Source of the DNA: Fodinibius sp. Rm-B-1B1-1
Lineage (GTDB): Bacteria; Bacteroidota; Rhodothermia; Balneolales; Balneolaceae
Reading direction: 5' to 3'
DNA length: 64,000 nucleotides
Assembly: GCF_038594945.1 (NCBI RefSeq)
Contig: NZ_JBCFYD010000002.1
Location: 1,426,001 to 1,490,000 of the forward strand
Part shown: positions 9,184 to 16,583 of the stretch, one piece after another
Layout: each line of letters begins with the position of its first letter
Position numbering within the stretch: the first letter of the stretch is position 1
Position numbers and translations under genes: made by a program
The notes under the pieces: model-generated
Told to the model about the DNA's origin: nothing
Seen by the model: only the letters and a program-made list of their open reading frames with translations
Databases searched by the model: none

Positions 9184-9890
9184 TGGATATTAAAGAGCTT
9201 ACAAAGCACAATTATGTCCCCTATTCTAAGGAACCATCTATTGCTGTTGTCCGCAGCCAAACGGGTCAATGGTTCCCTGGAGTTCGCATTGAAAACATAT
9301 CATATCCACTGAGTATAAGCGCCACACAAAATGCCCTATTTTGCTGTCTCAGCGAGGGGCATCAACCAGATGAGCTTTTTACTGAAGAGATCGAATCCCC
9401 CATGATACCGAGCTGGGAAAAGGAGTTTAACCTTTCGGCTCAGCCATTAGATAAAGATCAGTTGCAAGGGATCACTTTTGACAACCCCATACTATCTGCT
9501 GACATTAACAAAAGAAAAAAACTAAAAGAGCTTTTAGATAAGGCTATTGTAAACGAATCAGACTTTCCCGTATCGGCGTTGATTGAAACCGACCAGGGAT
9601 ACTTTTCGGGGGTTAATATCGAGTGTCGCTCGTGGAATATGGGGCTTTGTGCCGAACGGATTGCTATCTCTAAGGCCTTAACATATGGTATACATAAACT
9701 CAACAGCTTAGCAATTCACACACGTAAAGGAGAATTTAGCAGTCCTTGTGGCGCTTGCCGACAAGTTATTATTGAACACTTGCCCAAAACACAGATTCAC
9801 TTGCACCATGCTGATCAAACCGAATCTATCCATTTTAGTGAAGATTTGCTTCCCCACAGTTTTCGATCAACATCGCTATCAAATAAATAA
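9183..9890 (+). CDS. cdd: Cytidine deaminase with a degenerate N-terminal repeat domain
   Basis: Zinc hydrolase converting cytidine or deoxycytidine to uridine forms for pyrimidine salvage. The active domain is C-terminal (about residues 108-225): CAERIA with Cys156 and catalytic Glu158, and PCGAC with Cys189 and Cys192 as the remaining zinc ligands. The N-terminal about 90 residues resemble a second copy of the fold (FPGVRIENISYPLSISATQN lines up with FSGVNIECRSWNMGLCAERI) but the zinc ligands are gone. The E. coli enzyme is also a two-domain dimer, but there the catalytic domain comes first, so the order here is reversed. The ATG overlaps the TAA of the GH3-lactamase gene in TAATG, so translation is probably coupled. 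Confidence 0.87.
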   Translation: MDIKELTKHNYVPYSKEPSIAVVRSQTGQWFPGVRIENISYPLSISATQNALFCCLSEGHQPDELFTEEIESPMIPSWEKEFNLSAQPLDKDQLQGITFDNPILSADINKRKKLKELLDKAIVNESDFPVSALIETDQGYFSGVNIECRSWNMGLCAERIAISKALTYGIHKLNSLAIHTRKGEFSSPCGACRQVIIEHLPKTQIHLHHADQTESIHFSEDLLPHSFRSTSLSNK

Positions 9891-9905
9891 TTTTCTACCA
9901 ATTTC

Positions 9906-10577
9906 ATGAAGTATATAGCTGCACTCGACTACGATCATTTAGATAACGGAGTATTTTTAACCACACTGGCACGTTCGCTTTCCCAACAGCAAGGCAATAC
10001 TGACCTCCGCCCCATCATCATCCATTCCGACAGTGAATATACCGAGCGAATCATTCAAACGGGGGTGATGCGTAACCCGGCTACGAAACGGAGCATTAAA
10101 GATCTCAACAACAGGTTGGTAGCACTGTTGGCCGACGAGGGGGTCTCAGCTGTTGGGATTAACCCCTATCAGCGCAAGGTAATTACGCGCAAAAATAACG
10201 AACTAACGCTCGATCATTCCTTTTTGGATACCCTTCCATCACAGTCGGTTCTGTTGCTCTCAACACTAATTTATAATGCCGATGAGGATGATACCGAAAT
10301 CCTCTCCCTTCCTGATTTTGCAACGTACTTGTTTCAAGAGCTCAATGCCGACCAGCTTTTTCTATTTTCAAAATCAGATGAATCAGAAATCTTTACAGAC
10401 AAGCAAGATAACGACAAACTGAACTGGGGAAGCTTGACACCGGCATTTAAGGATAAGCAAATCCCCGACGATTTTGAGGATTATCGTCACCCCATACGTC
10501 TGGCGACCGCTCGTGATTTCAACCAATTGCCAAATTTAGAGCACACAATATCGATTGACAACTCCCAAAACGACTGA
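9906..10577 (+). CDS. Conserved-looking hypothetical protein, possibly amino-acid-kinase-like
   Basis: I do not recognise this 223-residue soluble protein. There is no signal peptide or membrane segment. The first 110 residues have an alternating strand/helix look (IIIHSDSEYTERIIQTG, then SIKDLNNRLVALLADEG) that recalls the N-terminal half of amino-acid-kinase or isopentenyl-phosphate-kinase folds, but no glycine-rich phosphate loop is visible, so a kinase function is not supported. The C-terminal third is Asp-rich and probably loosely folded. It starts 16 bases after the cytidine deaminase stop on the same strand, so it is likely the third gene of the GH3-lactamase/cdd operon. The ATG at 9906 is the only reasonable start. 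Confidence 0.6.
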   Translation: MKYIAALDYDHLDNGVFLTTLARSLSQQQGNTDLRPIIIHSDSEYTERIIQTGVMRNPATKRSIKDLNNRLVALLADEGVSAVGINPYQRKVITRKNNELTLDHSFLDTLPSQSVLLLSTLIYNADEDDTEILSLPDFATYLFQELNADQLFLFSKSDESEIFTDKQDNDKLNWGSLTPAFKDKQIPDDFEDYRHPIRLATARDFNQLPNLEHTISIDNSQND

Positions 10578-10653
10578 TTTGCGAAATAAATCAGCCAAGA
10601 TCTTCACTTTTTTTGAAAAAACAGCATTTAATGAATTAAAATGGCCTTTTAAC

Positions 10654-10682
10654 TTGACACAACAGTTGCATATACATAGATT
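10654..10682 (+). promoter_or_regulatory. Sigma-70-like promoter for the histone-H1-like gene
   Basis: TTGACA (10654-10659), a 17-base spacer, and TAGATT (10677-10682) fit the general -35/-10 pattern. This would leave an untranslated leader of about 70 bases before the ATG at 10758. Confidence 0.45.
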
Positions 10683-10757
10683 CGACCATTCGATGTAATA
10701 AAGCACACATCGATCGAGATTTTAAATTATTAATACTAATCAAAACGGAGTTATATA

Positions 10758-10949
10758 ATGAGCCGATTCGATGAAATGAGCGAACTGTTAAGCGAACTGG
10801 AACCTGACATTAACAAGTTCTACAACAAAGGGAACAAAGCTGCAGGTACACGCGCTCGTAAAACTCTTCAGGCTATGAAGAAAAAGGCGCAAGAAATTCG
10901 AATGGAAATTCAAGAGTGGAAAAACACTGGCAAAGTTGACGAAATCTAA
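10758..10949 (+). CDS. Histone H1-like DNA-binding protein (Bacteroidota type)
   Basis: A 63-residue, basic, helical protein of the kind annotated as histone H1 or Hc1-like in Bacteroidota. The centre, NKGNKAAGTRARKTLQAMKK, is the family hallmark (a GNKAAGTRARK block flanked by amphipathic helices). It is expected to bind DNA without sequence preference and help compact the nucleoid; this role is inferred from the family. A GGAG Shine-Dalgarno element lies about 8 bases before the ATG. It is a single-gene unit with a sigma-70-like promoter upstream and a strong terminator downstream, which suits an abundant, independently expressed protein. Lys and Arg make up roughly a quarter of the chain. 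Confidence 0.88.
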   Translation: MSRFDEMSELLSELEPDINKFYNKGNKAAGTRARKTLQAMKKKAQEIRMEIQEWKNTGKVDEI

Positions 10950-10975
10950 TTTCGTACTTCTACTTTATTGATTTC

Positions 10976-11007
10976 AAAAGGCCGCTTTTAAAAGTGGCCT
11001 TTTTTTA
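10976..11007 (+). terminator. Terminator after the histone-H1-like gene
   Basis: The arms AAAAGGCCgCTTTT and AAAAGtGGCCTTTT fold into a long hairpin, and the stem runs straight into a T7 tract. Confidence 0.85.
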
Positions 11008-11040
11008 TTTTGATAAAGAATTGCTAATACATCCAACAAA

Positions 11041-11074
11041 TAAAAAAAAGTACCGCAAGTATTATCTCGCGGCA
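11041..11074 (-). terminator. Terminator after the STAS gene
   Basis: On the minus strand AAGTGCCGC and GCGGTACTT pair (one G-U wobble) around an 11-14 base loop, followed by a long T run (complement of the A8 at 11042-11049). It faces the histone terminator. Confidence 0.75.
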
Positions 11075-11107
11075 CTTTTAATCTAACTAATATTTCCCAA
11101 AAAATAG

Positions 11108-11479
11108 TTACTCCTCTTCACTTTCTTCGCCAATCGGATCTTCCTCATATGATTCGACCGCTTCCTCGACCGTTCGGTAACTATTGAATACCGTCACCAA
11201 CTTTGTGACCATCAACAAACTCTCAATACGTTTATCCGCACCAGCAATTCGCAAATCTCCTCCAGCATTACGCATAGTCGTGAGCCCGCCAATCAGAATT
11301 CCCAATCCCGAAGAATTCATAAATTTGACACCACTCAGATCGGCCACAACTTCTTTTTTATCCTCATCAATTAAATCATGCAGATCTTCATTGAATGTAC
11401 TCGCATCAGGACCACCCATTAAGTTGCCACTAAATTCTATTACAATACAATTATAACGCTCATTAATCGTATAATTCAT
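11108..11479 (-). CDS. STAS-domain anti-sigma factor antagonist
   Basis: A 123-residue protein of the SpoIIAA/RsbV class: in partner-switching pathways the unphosphorylated form binds an anti-sigma kinase and releases its target, and a PP2C (SpoIIE/RsbU-type) phosphatase removes the phosphate. The STAS fold covers residues 1-105; the phospho-acceptor is one of the serines in MNSSGLGILIGG (Ser56/Ser57). The last 15 residues are strongly acidic (EEDPIGEESEEE), an extension beyond the usual domain. The gene is divergent from the GAF-SpoIIE phosphatase at 11635, with 155 bases between, which fits a phosphatase/antagonist pair. No anti-sigma kinase gene is in the window. Confidence 0.9.
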   Translation of the reverse strand: MNYTINERYNCIVIEFSGNLMGGPDASTFNEDLHDLIDEDKKEVVADLSGVKFMNSSGLGILIGGLTTMRNAGGDLRIAGADKRIESLLMVTKLVTVFNSYRTVEEAVESYEEDPIGEESEEE

Positions 11480-11634
11480 AAAGTTTCATCCAGTTTAAAT
11501 TGTCTCTGTAATTAATTTAGAACTCATAATATACAACACTTAGATAATTATGCTAATTTGATAGACAAAACGAAAATTAGTACCCTTATTAAGTTCTATA
11601 AAAGAAAGGCTTAATTTTATCAAGAGATGTTATT

Positions 11635-12937
11635 ATGACCACCCAGGAACCCCCTATCCACAACAGTACCGACCAAATTTTAGATGATGAACATCTTGAC
11701 CTATTGATGAAGCTTACTGGTCAGATTAACTCTAATGTTGATCTTGATGATATGCTCTTGGATATCATTAAGGCTGTAAAACTTATCATGCAATCCGAGG
11801 CCAGCTCGCTAATGCTCTATGACGAAGATACTGACAAGTTAATACTAAGTATCCCCACGGGCCCGGCAACAGATGAAATTACAGGTAAACATATCCCAAA
11901 AGATGAAGGCGTAGGTGGCTGGGTTTTCATGAACGAAGAGCCCGCTATTGTAAACGATGTAGATAAAGATCCACGCTTTGGCGGTGATATTGAACCCGAT
12001 CTCTTTACCACCAAAAATATTCTTTGTGTACCGCTGCTCAATCATAAAAAAGAGATCATTGGAATCATCCAGGCATTAAACAAAAAAGGAGGCCAAAATT
12101 TTACTGCCGACGAGATTCCCATGTTTCAGGCCTTGGCTAACCAAGCTGCCATTGCTATTGAAAATGCACGTCTGCATGAACAGCAGAAACAAAAGATGTT
12201 GCTTGAACAAAAGCTTGATTTGGCACGATCTATTCAATCCGGTTTTATCCCAGAAGAAGCACCAGCTATTTCGGGTTACCAAATTGCGGGTATTACTCAA
12301 CCGGCCACCTATGTAGGTGGCGACTACTACGATTTTATTTCTACGAATGGAGACACCAGCTGTACGTTTGCCTTGGGTGATGTCACTGGAAAAGGAGTTC
12401 CCGCTTCCCTGCTTATGGCCTCATCACGCGCCGTATTACGCACACAGGTCGAAAATAATCACTCCCTCACCAAAAACACTCGAATTTGTAAATCGATCCC
12501 TGTTCAGAGATACCCCCATTGATAAGTTTGTCACGCTCTTTTGTGGACAATTGGATGCTGAAGATCATACGTTTTCGTATGTTAATGCTGGCCATACCGA
12601 TGCTTTCCATATTGATTACAAAAACAATGAAATCACACATCTCAATAAAGGGGGCTTGATGGTAGGTATCATGGATGACATTGAGTTTGAAGAAGGAAAA
12701 ATAGCACTCAAGCCCGGACAACAGATCATTATTTATTCGGATGGCATCAGCGAACCGCAAAATACCAATGGCGATCTATACGAAGAGGTCCGCTTTAAGG
12801 ACTGGCTGCTCGACCATCCCAACTGTACCCCCGAAGAAACAATTGAACTGCTTATTGATGACGTCAAGGCGTTCAGCGATTCTGACCAACAAAGCGATGA
12901 TATTACCCTTATTATTATAAAGCGTGAAGAAGGTTAA
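11635..12937 (+). pseudogene. GAF-SpoIIE (PP2C) phosphatase, frame broken at an A5 tract
   Basis: An RsbU-like regulator: residues about 20-190 form a GAF sensor domain (AGVGGWVF-type block near residue 90), then a coiled-coil linker, then a SpoIIE-type PP2C phosphatase domain starting at VGGDYYDF (Asp230) and GDVTGKGVPASLLMA. After this the frame ends early at 12522. The rest of the phosphatase (FVTLFCGQLD, VNAGHTDAF, IIYSDGISE, and the final SDDITLIII metal motif) continues in the +1 frame to 12937. Dropping one A from the A5 at 12472-12476 restores one continuous protein of about 433 residues that reads through smoothly (NNHSLTKTLEFVNRSL). Either the assembly has an extra base or the gene is newly inactivated. 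Likely partner: the divergent STAS protein. Confidence 0.85.
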
Positions 12938-12958
12938 AATCGTTTTAAAGCAGATTTT

Positions 12959-13540
12959 ATGTTTACGTCACGAACAACTACTATTGCTGATAATGAATCC
13001 CAAAGATATCAGCTCTTTAAGCAGCAAGGGGTACTTAGCTATTCAGATTTCTTGTACTATCTTGAAAACGATGAGGACTTTCAACAATTTTTTATAGACC
13101 TGCTATCAGATATTCCCTTTCGGGCCTATCACTGGGAAACACCGCCCGTGACAAAAGAAACACAACAACAACCATTTGAATTTGTTGTCACTAAAAGCCC
13201 GGGAATTGATCTGCCTTCCAACCCCGGACCCTTTCGACAATATCTCGATCCTCAAAAATCGGTGATTACTTTTGATAATTTGGGTGGTGATGCAAAGTTG
13301 ATTGCACCTACGCCAAGCGATCAGCAGCTAAACTATTCTCACATTGGGGTGTTTACGAAACAAGCCCCGCAAGAACAGCAGAAAAAACTATGGCAAATAG
13401 TAGGACGTGTAACTTTAAACTGTCTTTCCAGTGATCCTATTTGGCTCAATACCGCCGGTGGCGGAGTGGCATGGCTTCATGTACGGCTGGACTCTCGTCC
13501 CAAGTATTACCTGCACCATCCTTATACTTCAATATCTTGA
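12959..13540 (+). CDS. Conserved hypothetical protein (DUF6940-like)
   Basis: A 193-residue soluble protein with no signal peptide. The C-terminal block WLNTAGGGVAWLHVRLD followed by PKYYLHHPY is highly patterned, and FRAYHWETPP lies near residue 57. I associate these with an uncharacterised family annotated as DUF6940, from memory only; no enzymatic motif is evident. It starts 21 bases after the phosphatase stop on the same strand, so it may share that transcript, but nothing ties it to signalling. The gene ends 36 bases before the stop of the convergent FG-GAP lipoprotein. Confidence 0.6.
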   Translation: MFTSRTTTIADNESQRYQLFKQQGVLSYSDFLYYLENDEDFQQFFIDLLSDIPFRAYHWETPPVTKETQQQPFEFVVTKSPGIDLPSNPGPFRQYLDPQKSVITFDNLGGDAKLIAPTPSDQQLNYSHIGVFTKQAPQEQQKKLWQIVGRVTLNCLSSDPIWLNTAGGGVAWLHVRLDSRPKYYLHHPYTSIS

Positions 13541-13576
13541 TTTGATGCATATGATAGCATCATTAAGAATGATCTG

Positions 13577-15376
13577 TTATTTACTCCCCCGGTAGTAAAT
13601 AAGTCCCCCACCCCGACTACCAGAAATGAAGTCAAAACTCCCGTCGCCATTAAAATCGACAAATCGCGGTGATGATAGTTTAGGACCCTCAATTGGCAAC
13701 GGTAATGACTCTTTTGCAAAAACAGGCTGTTGTTTGGTACCGGTATTTCGATAAAAAGCCATCCCATCATCCTTATTCCCTATAAATAAATCCAGATCGC
13801 CATCACCATCCACATCAAACAATTCTGGCACACTGCGATGGCCTACCTCAACATCTAAAAAAGTATCTCTTTCAAGAACAAAATTAGGCTTTTCAGCGGT
13901 ACCTTCATTACGGTAAAAGTGGATCCCTCCCCCCGATTCTCCTGCCAACAAATCCAAGTCTCCGTCATCATCAAGATCTGCAAGTACGGGCGTACTATTA
14001 CTGCCCCGTTCAGGTTCAATAAAAGTGTTATCAACCTCCTCAAAACCTTCTCCCGTATTACGATAATACGCTATGCGGCCTCTCCACGTACCCACCAGCA
14101 AATCATCCAATCCATCTCCATTGAGGTCGCCCATCGCCGGGGCGTAATGATAAGCATCAGGTAAATCTACTACTCCATTTTGATGAAGTTCCGGCTCACC
14201 ATCAGAATTGTGATTTTCGAATCTATAAACTACAGACGTTTTTCGTCCACCGGGATCAATTTTATTCGCCAAAAGGAGATCTATATCTCCATCACCATCA
14301 ATATCGCCCGTAGCAGGCAGGCTTTCATTGCCAATATCAATAGTATTTAAAAACTGCTTAGATTGCTGCTTGAATCGACCATTATCGTTTTGCTTATAAA
14401 AATACAGGTTCTCCGATAGCGTTTTACTGGCATTATACGCTCCACCAAGCACGCCAATCAACAAATCCTGCCGACCATCTTGCTCCCAATCGGCGAAAGT
14501 TGGTGCATTATATCCACTGGATTCCACCGGGTTCGAATTTGGAAACGGCTGAGGCTCTCCCTGTAATTCAGGATTGCCACAACTACCACGGTTTTCTACC
14601 AATAGCAAACTGGGTTCAAAAAAGTCGCCCCAAAACAGGTCTTGGTCCCCATCATCATCAATATCTACAAAAGTGAGCGTATTAGCGCCGTGCATAGTGC
14701 CCACTTGTTTGACAATCTCGATACCCTCAAACTGCTCGTTTACCAGCTCAAACTGTGGAACACCAGCGTTATTACGACCCACCGACTCATAACGCGTTAT
14801 CGTACCGTCTAACCGTCCTATAAATAGATCCAACCTGCCATCACAATCAATATCCGTTACGTTTGGAATATTCTGTCGATCTGAAAAAATAGGTTCGCCG
14901 CCGGCACCTTTAAGAGTATCGCTAACCAACGAAAAATCAGGATTCTTTTCGTCACCATCGTTGCGATAATAACGAATGTAGCTGTAGGGTTGCTCGGTTA
15001 GCAGATCCATATCCCCATCCTGATCCAAATCGACAAAGCGGTACCATTCCCCGATATCGAGATCTCGATACTTATCGCTTTGCCACTTCAATTCAGAATC
15101 CTGATTCTCAAAAAAGATCAGTTCATTGGAGTTTTCCTGCACAAAAAGGTCGGGATCACCGCTATCGTTGATATCCACAAACTGGGGACGGGGCGCGTTA
15201 AATCCCCCTAAAAAAGGATGGGCAATCTCCGAACCTGTACTGTCAATAACGGTTATAGGAGTAATCACCTTCTGGAAATCAGCAGACTCGGCATTTTTCT
15301 GCACCAAACCAGTACTGCTACAACCAATCAGCAAAGTTGCTATTGCAGAGATTGACAGAAATGCACGAATAGTCAT
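13577..15376 (-). CDS. FG-GAP/VCBS repeat lipoprotein (beta-propeller)
   Basis: A 599-residue lipoprotein (lipobox ending at Cys19, LLIGC) made almost wholly of FG-GAP/VCBS repeats. Each repeat of about 50-60 residues holds a calcium-binding loop of the type DxDxDGxxD (for example DLDQDGDMDLL, DIDDDGDQDLF, DIDGDGDIDLL, DLNGDGLDDLL, DVDGDGDLDLF) followed by a strand ending in YYRN or FYRN. About nine such loops can be counted, which suggests a seven-bladed or longer calcium-stabilised propeller at the cell surface. Such proteins bind carbohydrate or protein partners; no catalytic site is seen. It is the last of three same-strand propeller genes, 57 bases after the YVTN gene. Confidence 0.87.
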   Translation of the reverse strand: MTIRAFLSISAIATLLIGCSSTGLVQKNAESADFQKVITPITVIDSTGSEIAHPFLGGFNAPRPQFVDINDSGDPDLFVQENSNELIFFENQDSELKWQSDKYRDLDIGEWYRFVDLDQDGDMDLLTEQPYSYIRYYRNDGDEKNPDFSLVSDTLKGAGGEPIFSDRQNIPNVTDIDCDGRLDLFIGRLDGTITRYESVGRNNAGVPQFELVNEQFEGIEIVKQVGTMHGANTLTFVDIDDDGDQDLFWGDFFEPSLLLVENRGSCGNPELQGEPQPFPNSNPVESSGYNAPTFADWEQDGRQDLLIGVLGGAYNASKTLSENLYFYKQNDNGRFKQQSKQFLNTIDIGNESLPATGDIDGDGDIDLLLANKIDPGGRKTSVVYRFENHNSDGEPELHQNGVVDLPDAYHYAPAMGDLNGDGLDDLLVGTWRGRIAYYRNTGEGFEEVDNTFIEPERGSNSTPVLADLDDDGDLDLLAGESGGGIHFYRNEGTAEKPNFVLERDTFLDVEVGHRSVPELFDVDGDGDLDLFIGNKDDGMAFYRNTGTKQQPVFAKESLPLPIEGPKLSSPRFVDFNGDGSFDFISGSRGGGLIYYRGSK

Positions 15377-15433
15377 GATAAAAGCAAAAAGTTAAGATGC
15401 TCAAAATTCTTCATTTAGCTGATGGAGAACCTC

Positions 15434-16543
15434 CTACAAGCTGGCGTTGGTTCCAATGCCTGTAGTATAGGCTCCCACCTCGATAACCTTCACAATCTCG
15501 TTGGTTTTGGTATCAATTACCGTTACCGTTCCATTGGGATCCCCACTTAGTGACGTCCCCTCAGCATTGTAGGTGCCCTTGCGATTATTATTAGAAATAT
15601 AGAGATATTTGCCGTCAGCAGATAAGGCACTGCCGTGAGGTTGAGCCAGCCCATTACCCTCAATAACCTTCTCTACCGACCGCGACTCCATATCAACGAC
15701 CGTAACGGTATGTGCCTCTTTATTGCCGAAATAAACGTATTGCCCATCAGCAGAAAACACTGGGTGCCACGGTTGCGCATTGACATCAATACTTTCAGTA
15801 AGTTTGGGAGTTGACGGATCGCTGATATCAAAAAAGAGCAGTTTGCTGGAAATCTGTCCGGTGACAACCAACGTATTACCATCGGGTGATATCGCAAAAT
15901 CAACAAATACGTGCGTATCTCCAGCAAGATTAATAAGGTCCGTTTCTTCCGTTTCGTTGTTCAACGACAAGATCTGATTTTCGGCCAAGCTTGCAATATA
16001 GGTCCATGCTCCATTGGGCGTGCTCGTAATTGCGTGGGGACGTGCGAAAAAAGTGGGCACCTCTTTTTGAAGCGTCATATCAGAGCGGTTGATAATCCCA
16101 ATACTTTGCGGCGGATTTACCGCGCTCATTGAACGACCAACCATCAGCAAATCGCGCGTAGGATGCAACTCCATGAGCCCGGGCACCTCCATCGATACCT
16201 GACCAACCAGTTCATTCTCACGATTGAATTTGAGTACCTTATTTTCGCCAATTAATGTCACATACCAGTACGACCCATCAGGCTCTGCAACAGCATGATG
16301 CGGCTTGGCATTGGCCGAGAATCCCAACTCCTGCAAATCGATATTATCGACAACTTCATTGGTAGCGACATCAATAACCGTTAACGTTGCTTCTCCCTGA
16401 TTGCATACATAAATATGCTGATTCTGTTCTGAACTGTCATTACTCTCGGCAGCTCCTTGTTGGGCTATTACAGAACCGGCAGAAAAAGTTAGCAGGACAA
16501 AACCACATACCAACATTCGCAACCATAAAGACATCCGCATCAT
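15434..16543 (-). CDS. Secreted YVTN-family beta-propeller protein
   Basis: A 369-residue protein with an N-terminal signal peptide (hydrophobic core about residues 7-25, likely cut after VIAQ). The mature part is a seven-bladed propeller of YVTN/NHL-like repeats: IYVCNQGEATLTVIDVATN, YVYFGNKEAHTVTVVDMES and YLYISNNNRKGTY each show the Y(V/I)xN...VxVID pattern. Pro-His pairs recur (KPHHAV, RPHAIT, QPWHPV, QPHGSA), one per blade, a spacing seen in surface-layer or copper/nitrite-linked propellers, but no metal role can be claimed. It lies between the choice-of-anchor-B gene (40 bases upstream) and the FG-GAP lipoprotein (57 bases downstream), so the three are probably co-transcribed. Confidence 0.85.
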   Translation of the reverse strand: MMRMSLWLRMLVCGFVLLTFSAGSVIAQQGAAESNDSSEQNQHIYVCNQGEATLTVIDVATNEVVDNIDLQELGFSANAKPHHAVAEPDGSYWYVTLIGENKVLKFNRENELVGQVSMEVPGLMELHPTRDLLMVGRSMSAVNPPQSIGIINRSDMTLQKEVPTFFARPHAITSTPNGAWTYIASLAENQILSLNNETEETDLINLAGDTHVFVDFAISPDGNTLVVTGQISSKLLFFDISDPSTPKLTESIDVNAQPWHPVFSADGQYVYFGNKEAHTVTVVDMESRSVEKVIEGNGLAQPHGSALSADGKYLYISNNNRKGTYNAEGTSLSGDPNGTVTVIDTKTNEIVKVIEVGAYTTGIGTNASL

Positions 16544-16583
16544 AATCGGAAAGGTAATCTATTATTTGCAGTCAGATTATAGC

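Noticed and set aside
12466-12480. Programmed ribosomal frameshift in the GAF-SpoIIE gene
   Set aside because: The needed shift is +1 at ACC AAA AAC; there is no X-XXY-YYZ heptamer for -1, no pause element is obvious, and SpoIIE proteins are not known for recoding.
13577-16543. CRISPR-like or tandem DNA repeats in the propeller genes
   Set aside because: The periodicity comes from protein repeats; the DNA repeats are diverged and there are no spacers.
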